A DNA stretch of 64,000 nucleotides from Actinostola sp. cb2023 (taxonomy: Eukaryota; Cnidaria; Anthozoa; Actiniaria; Actinostolidae), in NCBI GenBank assembly GCA_033675265.1, contig JAUJYZ010001328.1, positions 226,001 through 290,000 of the forward strand, given 5' to 3'. Made by a program: the position numbers and the translations under genes. Position 1 is the first letter of the stretch; each line of letters opens with the position of its first letter. The notes under the pieces were generated by a model. The model was given only the letters and a program-made list of their open reading frames with translations, had not been told where the DNA came from and did no database searches. Shown here piece after piece: positions 20,973-33,300 of this stretch.

Positions 20973-23122
20973 TGCATGTATTGAGGTTTGGTTGGGCGGA
21001 GAGCCTTGTAGGGGCACCTTTTGGCAAATCAATTGTAAAATGAATACAAATATTATACAAACTCAATGTACTGTGTGTCATATAAGCAGTATAAAAGAAG
21101 GACACAATGTTTATGCAATTTTGCTTTATTATAACAATCATAAAGAGAGTGATTCACTGTGGCATGTTTCTGGAACCCATGCTTGCGTCACCTAAAAATA
21201 CACAATATACATCAGTGATAATCAGTTGCATTATCATTTACCCATTAATTGAGCTGTATTTAAGCTTACTACAGTGAGATAGACTCTATAACATTCTATT
21301 TCCCACTTGGGAAGGAATTATTTTAAAATTGTTGTAAGAAGTCACAGTTGCCATAGTTTAAACTTTGTGGCTCCAACCTGTAGATACAGATACACTACAC
21401 TATATTACACTGATTTTATCCCCAATCAGCCGAGAGACATTAAGCTTATATGGCAGTCCATTTTGAGTCTATAATAATAAAGAAACAACGATGTGGAATT
21501 CATATGAGAACACATCGTCTTACGGTATAGCATGACACCACGTGAAACAGAGCGAACTAAGTAGAGCGCCCAGATGAAATCTTGGGTAGAAAGTTAACAC
21601 AACTTGTACGAAGTTACACCTCTGTGATCTACTGGAAATAGTTGTTAAGATGACAAACTTCACAGACAAATTGTTCATAACCATTGAAAAATGTCGTAAA
21701 TGAATGAATTTTAGATTCAAAGGTTGACTTACCGTTTATTTAGCTCCAGTCGGCCGCCATTTTGAAACCACTTGGGTTCAGTTAGAAAGGATTTTTCGCT
21801 CTCAAGAATCGTTTCTTGCTCGCTTCTTGCACTGAATACCCAGAATACAATGGAATAAACTAAGTTCCCGTATGTCAGCCGGGAAGGCCGTGAGCACAGA
21901 GGACTGGAACGCTAGATTATTTTCACGAATAAATTTTCGGGTTTTTGCCTATTTTTCAAGGAACAATGGAATCGTGACGTCAAAAGTTTCTACCGGACTG
22001 GTAAGTTACATCCTACGATCATTCAAACAAGTTCGAGAATACAAGTATATAAAACCAGTCCTTTAGAAGCCGCGATTTTTAAATTGTTAAATTTGGGATC
22101 GCAGCTAATTATAACTTTTCAATGATAATCAAAGCCAGAGAATAAAACACGTACAGCACAAGTAAGAAAAGAAAGAAGGAGACAATTTATAAAGATCTGC
22201 ATTTTGTAAGCGTTCAACCACTTCTATGTTATAAATACTCGACTGAATAAAGCCACACGGGACTTTCTTCCGACCTGTATTTATTTTGGCCCGGTTTCTT
22301 AAGTATACATGCATCTATGTATTTATTTTAGACTGTCCCCGCGGGCTGTTGTATACATTTCAAACGGTCCTTATTCGATCACGTGGCCGTCCCCAAGGAC
22401 TATTATACCGACGTATTGCCATATCAATGAAGCTTCGCCGAATAGACTACAAAAATCACACTTTAATATAATATGAGTGACTAGATGGAGCAATGGTCTA
22501 ATAGGGTTTATCTGAAGTTATGGCTTAGGGGCCGTATATCCCCTCCCTCACTGGCCTTTTGGTTAGGACCTAGTTTTATATAGCACCGGGATAGCGCGGG
22601 CGGGGCGGGGCCGAAATCTTCACCCTCTACGTAAGTCGATTCGATGTCTCAGCTTCTTAGAATGTCTCGGGTGAATCATCCCATTATTTCTTTTTTCTTT
22701 TTTCGAGTTTTCTTTTTCGTCTTTCCTTTGATACGGGAGGGGTGGGACCGTGACCAAAACCAAGGAGCCAAAGGCCGTCTGGAGTTCGAGTTTCACAGGA
22801 GTCGATCTTTTTTTTCCTTCTTTTTTTTTATCGCGTACAATTTTCTCTTATTTTCTTGTCCTTTCCTTTTAGATTTTGACAAGGCAATGCACAGGATTCC
22901 CATTAAAATCCCTATACAGAATGAACTGACCAAACAGTGTTTTCAAGTCATACGCGATGCCTTGCAGTTTCATTCAGAGCTGGTATTATAGAGGCTGTGA
23001 AAATTATGCTTTACAGAAATTGTGCAGCAATGGGCTAAAACTACTTCTGTAGATGATAGAAGTAATTTTTTTAGCATTTGCAAGGTTCATTAAACCTATC
23101 AAAAGAGCTTCGATATAAAGAA

Positions 23123-23153
23123 GCCCGAGTTAACGCTGATAGAGCGTCTAGTT
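23123..23153 (+). repeat. Isolated 3' end of family H-related element
   Basis: GCCCGAGTTAACGCTGATAG and then AGCGTCTAGTT match the hairpin terminus of family H with a diverged loop and a CTAG end. No matching left end was found nearby, so this is a fragment or a subfamily. Confidence 0.5.
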
Positions 23154-23354
23154 AACCATAATCTCAGTCAGACATTTTACACTTCACATAAAAGTAAGTT
23201 TATTTTTTGTCTGTTCTTGGTGTCACAATCATGAATGTGTGTTTTCTATTCGTACCGATAAAAACAAGAGCAACAGATAAATAATAGCATATTCTAGTAA
23301 ATACTTTTTACACGGCCTAAAGACACTTACAGCCGGAAGAGCAAGTTATCTATG

Positions 23355-23830
23355 ACAAGTGTCCGTGACAAGTTTACTTGCTCGTGAGTACGAACAACAA
23401 GTTTGCTTTGACAAGTGTCCGTGACAAGTTTACTTGCTCGTGAGTACGAACAACAAGTTTTCTTTGACAAGTGTCCGTGACAAGTTTACTTGCTCGTGAG
23501 TACGAACAACAAGTTTTCTTTGACAAGTTTAATTTGCCTTGACAAGTTTTATTTGCTCGTGTGAACAAATAAACAAGTTTTCTTTGACAAGTGTCCGTGA
23601 CAAGTTTACTTGCTCGTGAGTACGAACAACAAGTTTGCTTTGACAAGTTTAATTTGCCTTGACAAGTTTTATTTGCTCGTGTGAACAAATAAACAAGTTT
23701 TCTTTGACAAGTGTCCGTGACAAGTTTACTTGCTCGTGAGTACGAACAACAAGTTTGCTTTGACAAGTTTTGCCTTGACAAGTTTTATTTGCTCGTGTGA
23801 ACGAATAAACAAGTTTTCTTTGACAAGTTT
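23355..23830. repeat. Tandem repeat, about 60/120 bp higher-order units
   Basis: Units built of GACAAGTTT..CTTGCTCGTGAGTACGAA segments repeat about six times, with a longer variant every second or third unit. Minus-strand frames are open but meaningless. Confidence 0.85.
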
Positions 23831-24392
23831 TCCCCTGTTGACCATAGCAAGGTTTGCAAATTCAGCAAGTTTTCCTTGTCAACTGAGTTGCCTTGTTCAA
23901 AATCTAGCATATCAGTTGTTGAACAAGTGCACTTGACAAGGAAAAACATGAGAAGTTTTCCTTTACAGACGATCAAATAAAACTTGTCAAGGCAAAACTT
24001 GTCATAGAAAACTTGCTCATCTGTAAGCTATAAGGGCCTTAACTTTTTAAACGAAACTACGAAAGTCTGTACCGCTATCACGTGACTTGGGCTGACCAGC
24101 AACATATAGTCACGTGTATACAGCTAATTCAGAAAACGTTGTCGCGCGATAGACTTCAAGCCTACGCGACTAGACCGAAAAGGAGTATGGGTAAATATGA
24201 TAATCGGCTTGCATGCTTTTCGTATTTGGTGGCAATGGCAGGGGAATCTGTAAATGTATGCCTACGCGTTTTAAAACAAGGAAACAGAAGCAGATGGTGA
24301 ACAAAATGGCAAGGAAGTTGAGGATTCTGTTGTGTTTTTGAATAAAATATTAGTTCAAGTTCGCGCGCTGCACGCTGGAATGTCATTATCTA

Positions 24393-25224
24393 ATTACTCG
24401 GGCCCTTACTCGGGCCCAGGCCGCAGGCCGCCCGAGTTAGAAAATGCGTTTTTCGGTAGTAGTAGTCGTAGTTTTTTTAGTCGGTTAAAGAATGACGAAA
24501 GTATGCGACGTATTTAATCGTATCCGGAGTTTCAAGATTACTCCGCAGATTTGAAAAGATAAAGGAGACACAGGACTCAAGTAGATTATGAATCTTAGTT
24601 TTGAAAGCAGCTGTAGATCTTCAAGCTATTAAAAGGTCAGGATTCTAGTTCATCGTTCAATGACTAGAAGTGGTAAAAGGACTAGAAGCTCGCTTAAAAT
24701 ATATTTTTTAAAAAACAAACGCGAGGCCGTTATCGGAACCATCTGACCTATGCAACCTCAAGACGTATCATGTTCGTACTCACCGGACTAATAGTCTCCC
24801 TCGTCACTCAACTGTCACTGATTGTCATGACGTCAGAGAAATTATATTGTATTGAAGAAGATGTCCTTGTTTTATTCGACGTTCGAACCGTAACTCGAAC
24901 CCGAACTCGATTCCAAACTCGACGTTTCGGGATCTGAAGCTAAAGAGGGGGCCTTTACACAAACTCATCAAAATCAAATCAATTGAACTCAAAGTCAAAA
25001 GGTAATCAAATGAACTCAAAGGCAAATCAAATGAACTCGACACATACATGTATATACATAGTCTCCCTCGTCACGCAACTGTCAGTCATTGTCAGGTCTC
25101 TCCTCGCGCAGCTGACATTGTCCTTGTTCTTCAACCAACTGGCATTCATTTTCAAGTACTTCCTCGAACAACTGACATTTTCCTTTTCACAATGCCCGAG
25201 TGAACGCTCATTGAGCGTCTTGTT
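24393..25224 (+). mobile_element. Family H copy 2, internally deleted
   Basis: Same left (ATTACTCGGGCC) and right (GAGCGTCTTGTT) ends as copy 1, but about 750 bp shorter. The left end carries an extra repeated ACTCGGGCC. The region near 24600-24840 is shared with copy 3 rather than copy 1, so at least two internal sequence types exist. Confidence 0.72.
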
Positions 25225-25337
25225 TACATAAACTCATGTTGAATATTAATTAACTCGAACGTTTACAATAACTTCAGAATATTGTTTTTTCCAGTGAAAT
25301 ACTCCATAATTTTCGCCTTTTATATTATAAAATAAAT

Positions 25338-25484
25338 AGAAGATGGCTTTCTATGTATGCACTTCTGAGCTCTTGAAATGCAGCTGACTGAATGCACTCG
25401 CTATCGCTCGTGCATCCACTTGCTAGCATTTCAAGAGCTCAGGCGTGCATCATTTTTGTATAGAACATAGAAAGCCAACTTCTA
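25338..25484. mobile_element. Fold-back element related to 4867-5092
   Basis: The outer ends TAGAAGATGGCTTTCTATG and complement enclose an inner inverted repeat (GAGCTCTTGAAATGC and complement). Layout and end sequence match the DSTYK intron copy. Confidence 0.65.
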
Positions 25485-25814
25485 TTTGTGAAATGATTCA
25501 TATTCCGTGAGAGACGTTCCTTTTTGCTAGTGTATTTATAGAAGCAATTGATATTTACCCATACTCCTTTTCGGTCTAGTCGCGTAGGCTTGAAGTCGAT
25601 CGCCGACAACGTTTTCTGAATTAGCTGTATATAGCAAACGACGCTCGTTTATGCAGTGGCTGAAGGCGAGAACAACTTCAACTACAGAAATTATGTCACA
25701 TGAACTCCCGGCCACGTAAATACAACAAAACTGGAATGGATAAAAATATAAAGGTTCTGATCTCGTCCCATGTAGTGCCAGTAAATCAAGAATTGTTTTG
25801 GGGGGAGGGAGGTA

Positions 25815-28800
25815 TTATTCCGTGACGGCATATACATATTTGAGATCCATGTATGTTGGACATTTCGCAACTGGAACTATAAACTCGGACTGGGAGCGCT
25901 GCCTACAAAGGGTATTATCTAGAAAAACACTTTGATGACTGAAGCAAAGACAGTGGTGGATCTGGTAGGATCGTGGTCTTGATTGACTGTCAGGATGCCT
26001 GGAAAGATAGATATATAGATAGATAATTTATTAATCATAAAACTTTGCAGCCGGAAGGCAGCTGAATTGCGTAATAAAGATGTATACAACAATACAATAA
26101 TAAGAAGAAGAAGAAAAAACCCTAAAACGTACAAGTACAATCCCGATTATGCAAATAAATGAACGACGTCAAATGTAAGCCGTATTTCAATGCGCAGGGG
26201 GAGGGGAAGGAGTCCGAAGATTTCCTCTCCTCCCCCCTCTCCCCATAGGGCGTATTTGCGTGTTGCTAAAAAGTCTCCAAATTCGCTAAAACTTTTACCG
26301 ATATACGGCGGCCATTTTGGATTCTATTGTTTTGGCTAAAACATTATGGAATGCTCAGGGTACAAATGACCCCAAAACTGTACAGTGTAGAGTCGCGTCA
26401 ATATATTATTTTTCTATTTCACTCTAACCATATAGTCAGTGTTGTATGACTTACTATCTACATGTGTTGTGTATTGTTGTATAATTTTGTACAAATTCAT
26501 TGCTTTAAATTAGGTTTTCGTAGTTTTTCATGGCCAAATGGTTACTAGCTTCTTGCACCCTGGGCATCCCATAATTCAGTATGGCCGCCGTATCGGTAAA
26601 AAGGTAACAGCTTGTCACTTCTACTTACCAACAGTCGACCATCAGACGGTATACCATATTAGGACAATGTAATGGGGGCGGAAGTCGATAACCAAGGGAC
26701 ACAGCCTCGATCACCTGCAACACAGGAAGCCCATGAATGAATGGCGCGACTATCTCGGTTGTTATCTAAATATAGATACTTACTTCATTGTTATCTAGGT
26801 CGAGATAGGGCTTGTGACCTAGTGACCATATTTCATATAATACTACACCATAACTCCACACGTCGCTAGAACTTGAATACTTGCCAAAGTTGATGGCCTA
26901 AAAGCAAAAAGAGAGAAGAGCTATTGCTGGTCGTCCGTTCAGGAAAAGACGGAACAGACGGGAAAGATGTATCGGATTCCTTAGCTTCTACGCTGGTATA
27001 CCATCTTGCCCCCTCATCTCCCCTCCCAGTCCCTCACCTGGGGGGATGGGTCACTTGTACTTATCTATAGCTGTGAAGTCTCCTCGAGATCAATAAATCA
27101 GTACATGATCACGTGTGTTTATTTATAACATTCACGTACCTCTGGTGCCGTCCACTTCACGGGTATTCTTCCCCCACGGCTCGTGTAGTAGTCGTTTTCT
27201 ACTAGATCACGTGACATCCCAAAATCTCCAATCTATGACGCGATAAGAATATGATTGACGTGAACTACGTAAACAGCTTCACAGTTTGGGCAATAAATGT
27301 TGTATCAACTCACCCTACAAGTCATGTCTGAATCGAGAAGAATATTTCTTGCAGCAAGATCCTTCAAAACAAAAAGACAAGTTAACGTATGAAGACAGGA
27401 TTACATGCGCGGATTTCATCTGAAATAGAAAAGGATGTTATCCACACCAGTGCGCCAATCAGTCCATTTCAGTTTTGAAGTTGTCTATTGTGGCTACCAC
27501 TGACCACCCGGTAGATTCAGTTGATTGGAGCGCTGATTTGTGTGTGGAAGGTCGGGGTTCGATTCCCCGTCCCGTTCCGTCCCTGCCCTGGACAACAGAA
27601 ACGTTTTTAATTCCACGGGTTATTCTCTGAATTGAGGCTAAGGCTGAGCACATGCGTCTTTTGTCAAGGAGTACAGTGGTACCTGGAGTATTGTAAACAG
27701 GAGATGGAGTCACAAAAGTTATTTCTATGTTATCGTACCCTGTGCACGAAAGCGAGGCTATGAAGATACTGCATCCCGGCTGCGATGTCACGTGCCATGC
27801 GCAGAAATTGCGTCCGCGTATCGCTCTGTAGAACCACTTCCTCGCCATATCTATCAGTACAAACACATACGTGAATGAATGAATGAATGAATGAACGAGT
27901 TATTAAATCAGCAGTGAAAGAATGGATGGATGAATAGATGAATGAATGAATGAACGAGTTATTAAATCAGCAGTGAAAGAATGGATGGATGAATAGATGA
28001 ATGAATGACTGCGCTACAATACCAAGAGACTATGACCTAGTTCATGGTCTGTTGACAATACATATTACGTAGCTTCCCCCAGCAACTAATCAAAACTAAT
28101 TTACACGGAAGATAAAAACCTACTTTGAGTTCAAGCGACGAAGATAGTTTTTGAGATTTCCACGGCTCATGTACTCGAGAACAATCATGACCTTCAACAA
28201 AACCATCATCTGATATTGAAACAATTACAACTGAAATATCAAAGTTGAATGATTTGCTCACCGGTTCAGAAGTGGTTACAGTACCGTACATGTAGATGAC
28301 GTTTTTATGGGTAAACTGTCTCATAATGGCCGCCTCTTGTAGAAATTGTATTTTATTTTCAGTAGAGTACGAGTCGCGAAGTATCTTGACAGCAATCTGG
28401 ACAGGTATGCCTGGTGACTAAGAAAAGTAGAGAAATACTTCCTGTTAGTTGGTTGTCAATGTCAACTCTGTATAAAATATACAAGTAACCGATCTTGTCT
28501 TGCTAATCGACACCTCGCTAATTGAGAACATTAGACCTCATCCGGATAGCCTGTGTGGCGGCCAACAAGGTGAGGATCGGAGTGGCACTGAGGGACTGGG
28601 AGGGGGGCTGAGGAGAGGAGGGAGAGAGGAGAGGGAGAGGAGAAGGAAAGGAAGGAGAGAGGATGGGGGGCTACCATCCGACTAAAGTCATAGAAGTTTT
28701 AGTGAAAATAACGCGCGATCTCGCGGACTCTCTGACGTTGCTACGAACACAACAAAAGGGTTGTCTGTATTAAGACACAGGCGCGCAATACTTGTGTAAC

Positions 28801-30256
28801 AACTATACCTTTTCCCACACGCCGAGCCAGACATGTCCAAACGCCCTACAACGATATCGTAATCATTGATTGTTTAATTCACGTGTATATCGATCAATCT
28901 TCATTCCTTACCCAGACCCTAGCTTTTCACTTCCAACTTCAATCTTGTCCCTTTGGATCGCACTTGACAACTGTAGGTACAATTCCTCCTCGGTATTTGC
29001 TGGCGTGCAGAACTGGGCACCAATTTCTTCCCCTGCAGTGGAACTCTCGCTCTCGGGCTCCAAGATGCCGTACATTGGCTCAGGTAACACAAGAGATTGG
29101 GATAGAGAGTAGTTTTTCTAAAAGAGAAATAACATATTTGTTAAATACATTATCATAGTATAACGTATGTGAATAATTAACTTGTCAAAAGATCTCTGTA
29201 ATTACTGAAGTGTTGCAGTTCTATGTCAGTGTACATCTAGGGAGGAAGTGCGAGCCTGCGCTACTAGGAAGTACCTATTTACAGGAGGTCACAGGCAGCC
29301 CAACCATTGTTTCTGAGAAATAAACTGCATTTCTGCGTGCGTCTTGTGGGAAGCGCACACAGGGAACCCAAACATAATACGTAACTATGCACAGGGAGCC
29401 CAAACATAATATGTTACTATGCACAGGGAGCCCAACATAATAAGTTGCTATGCACAGGGAGCCCAACATAATACGTTACTATGCACAGGGAATCCAACAT
29501 AATAAGTTGCTATGCACAGGAAGCCCAACATAATAAGTTGCTATGCACAGGAAGCCCAACATAATAAGTTGCTGTGCACAGGGAGCCCAACATAGTACGT
29601 TGCTATGCACAGGGAGACCAACATAATAAGTCGCTAAGCACAGGGAGCCCAAGCATAATACATTACTATGCACAGGGAACCCAAACATAATACGTTACTA
29701 TGCACAGGGAGCCCAAACATAATACGTTACTAAGCACAGGGAGCCCAAGCATAATACGTTACTATGCACAGGGAATCCAACATAATAAGTTGCTATGCAC
29801 AGGAAGCCCAACATAATAAGTTGCTATGCATAGGGAGCCCAACATAATACGTGTACATGTTGCGCGCGCCGCTCTACCACAGGAAACCCATCAAAAAAGC
29901 CGCGCACATGCAAATATAATTTTATTTATTCCTCAGAAGCAATGTTTGGGCTTCCTGTGGAGAGGTTCGGGAGGTGCCCAATTATGTACGGCATCGTTTA
30001 TGAGACGCGCAACCATTTCAGCGTAATCTTTGTTCTGAGTCTTACAAACATGGACGACGAGGAAACTATGGATGCCAGCTGCTTAGAAACGATCTGATTG
30101 GTTTACATACTTGATTGACAGTCTTGTCCAGTTCAAAATAAAATGGTTGTCGTGAAGTGGGTTTAGCATCCAGGTCCTCCTCGGACACGTAAGAGTGGTC
30201 CATGGAAAGTATCGTGTCTGAACGAGCCTTGCGTTCTCTGGCCTGGTAACGAGTAA

Positions 30257-30300
<44 letters not shown>

Positions 30301-33300
30301 ACATTAAAATGCGTTGTCTTACCTTCCTGTCATCATCATCAGTGTATTAGTTTCTTTTATCATCATTATCAGTGTAGCTTATTATTATTATATATAATTA
30401 GTGTAGCTGTAGTTTCTTTGTGAGGAGAAAGATACTGTTTATTATATATAATATGCATGATAAGTACTGTTATTAGAATACATTGACAGACAGTGTAAGC
30501 TGTAGTTTCGTTGTCTTACCTTCCTGTCAATGATTTCCTGTCTCAAAATAGTGACAGACAGTGTAGCTGTAGTTTCTTTGTGAGGAGAAAGATAACTGTT
30601 AGTAGCCTGTATATATAATAGTGACAGAGTGTAGTGTAGCTGTACTGTTTTCTGTATATATAATAGTTGTGAGGAGAAAGATAAACTGTATATATAATTA
30701 GTAGCCTTTGTGAGGAGAAAGATAACTGTTAGTAGCCTGTATATATAATAGTGACAGACAGTGTAGCTGTAGTTTCTTTGTGAGGAGAAAGATAACTGTT
30801 AGTAGCCTGTATATATGGCCGCAGCTGAGAGGATTTAACAGAGACTATGATGGGTGTGGATAGACGAGGGAAGGGGAAAGGGTATCGGTAGAGATAGAGA
30901 ATTTGAGGGACAGGCAAAGAGAAGGAGAAGTGATGGAAAAGAGACATACGTATATGGTGGGGAACAAAATGAAACACTGAAGAGAAAAAAGAATGGGAAC
31001 GGAATAAATAGGAATTGAGGAAGAAGATATGAAATGGATGAGGTACGAAGACTACGAGTTTGCACATGTATTATAACTACAAGGTAGCGCAAAGTCATGC
31101 AGATAAAGAAAGCTAAAGATACCTATATACTTACCAACGACGTGTTCATCTTTCTCTCCACTCTCATTGTCATAAGCCCTGATTATTTCGTTCATAGGCG
31201 ACATCTCTGACTCCTTGACAGGACTCCCGTTCACTCTAAGACGAGCTTTTGTTGCTCTTCTAACACGCAACACAACAGCACCTAAAACTACTGCAAAGAT
31301 GAGTAAAGCCGTAATGACACTTAGAATAACGAGGACTAGTTTATTTCCTTCACGCTGTCGCTGATGTGCAGAGTGCTTGGGAGAGGAAATGCCTGCTTTA
31401 GCTCGTGTAGGAACGTAACCTTCACTGTTGCTGGTCGTAGTTTGAGTCGATTGATATTCTGGTGCAGAAGTGGTCATGTTGTTTCCTGCACTTGCAGTCG
31501 ATGCTGCAGTTGTTGTTAGTATCAAAGGAGTTACTTTTTGGCAAAACTTTCCGCTACCATAGAAACCAATCTTACAAATACATATGTTGGTGTCATTTTT
31601 GCTGACGCAATCAGCGTTGCCATGACAATCGGCTTGGGTGACGCAATTGGGAGTGATGACTTGACAGCATTTTATCGCATCAACATCGGCGAAGCTGGTC
31701 TTGTTGTTGTCTCCCGAGTGATCGTACACAGCAACGACGGCCATATTTGAAGGGCACTCGACGTGTAGGCGTACAGCATCACCTACGTGATTACGTACCT
31801 CGCTCCAGATCACCACACATTTTGAGTAATCAATCCATGCTTGGTGGAGAGATGCGCATTGAAGCTGGTAAAGACCGTCGAACTTATTCAGGCTATACAC
31901 ACCTGGAAATCCAAGAGAAAAGTTACAGTATGTATGATTCTAAAATTGCTAAGAGCGCCTTGGTCCATCCCTTCTCCAAACCGATTTTTGTCCTCGCCTA
32001 TTCTTCCTTCAGGCTGCCGTCCCGAAACAACAACTAACGCCATTTACCTGTCAAGACGTTATCCTTTCTGCATTCAGCATTCCAGGCAACGTTTACACTG
32101 ACTGGCCCTCCTTCTCTATCCATCAGCGACATCTTGTAGGTATCTTTGACAGGCATGTTACAACACTTGAGATATTCGATCACTTTGAAATGGCTTCCCT
32201 GTTTGTCCCACAAACCCGTCACGGCTGACGTCGCACTTAGACAGCTTGCTTGCCAGAGGACTACGTGTCCATCGTAAATACTACCCGACCCTTGTAATGG
32301 ACCCAGAAGTGAACACACACCTGTATATACACGATGACAGTGAGAAAACAGTGACAAATAAATACTAGTAATACGACTCTGTACGGTCCACTTCCATTCT
32401 ATAAAACACCATATTCTTCTCATCAGTTCGACTTACTTCATACCAAGGCTTAAACATGTTTTAAATAGTTTAACTAAACAGGTTTTGAAAGTTATTTACA
32501 CCAATGCTACAGAACCTTGGTGCAAAACTGGATGTAGAAAAAAGTGAGTTTAGCTAAACATGTTTTAGGTGTGAATTGCATTTGCAAAAATTCTGGCCGC
32601 CACGGTATATCAATATATCAATATATCGGGTGCATCACTAATACTATTAAATGAAGCAAAATTTATAAACAACAAACGTAAGACTAAGATAAACATTATA
32701 CTAAATAATTTACCAACTTTGGTGGCTGGGGGAATTTTCGATTATTTAATTACCCATAATGCACCCGATATATTGATATTTCGTAGCGGCCAGAATTTTT
32801 GCAAATGACTGTATGTGGTAGTGAAATCAAGTGTGAAATGAGATGGAAGAAAACCAATGAAATTGAGCCCAACGCACGCCACACTGATACGCTTGTTTAA
32901 TCTTTCCTTGGATCCAATGTAGAATCAAGCATATATCATAGAAGCTCTCTTTTCAGCCATATGTTGAATAGAATATACAGTGTTTTCTGAGAGCACTCAC
33001 CAGTACAGAAGTGTTCAGGTTTAATCTGTATATCATCTATAGCAATCATGCCTGGTGTGTCGATCGCCGTGAACCCTTCGATGATGAGCTAAAATAGTGT
33101 TGAAAGCAGAGAAATTAATATAAAAAAAAATAACTTTATTACTGTGTCATGTGTATTATCACCAGTCATGCATTGCGCACACAACACACTGGATGACGAC
33201 ACGTACAAGTACGCTAGACGCACGGGAAAATCACTAGTAGCGCACGACCGTGATTGCACGAACATGCTCACGACTGCACAACGAACAAAGTTTTGTACCT

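Larger units (their letters stand above)
19204..22000. mobile_element. 2.8 kb TIR DNA transposon (non-autonomous), GTAAG target duplication
   Basis: The left end CAGTCCGGTAGAA (19204-19216) and right end TTCTACCGGACTG (21988-22000) are exact inverted repeats. Both ends are flanked by GTAAG, a 5 bp target duplication. Similarity continues inward after the inserted palindrome (TTTTGACGTCACGATTCC at about 19651 and its complement near 21986). No transposase frame is present. Two other elements sit inside it (19217-19629 and 20650-20972). The superfamily was not identified. Confidence 0.8.

Noticed and set aside
27500..27580. Functional tRNA gene
   Set aside because: A and B boxes are present, but no complete cloverleaf or acceptor stem is visible and a SINE body follows.
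30083..30304. Poly-aspartate protein frame
   Set aside because: It is the (GAT)n microsatellite read in a frame different from receptor kinase exon 10.
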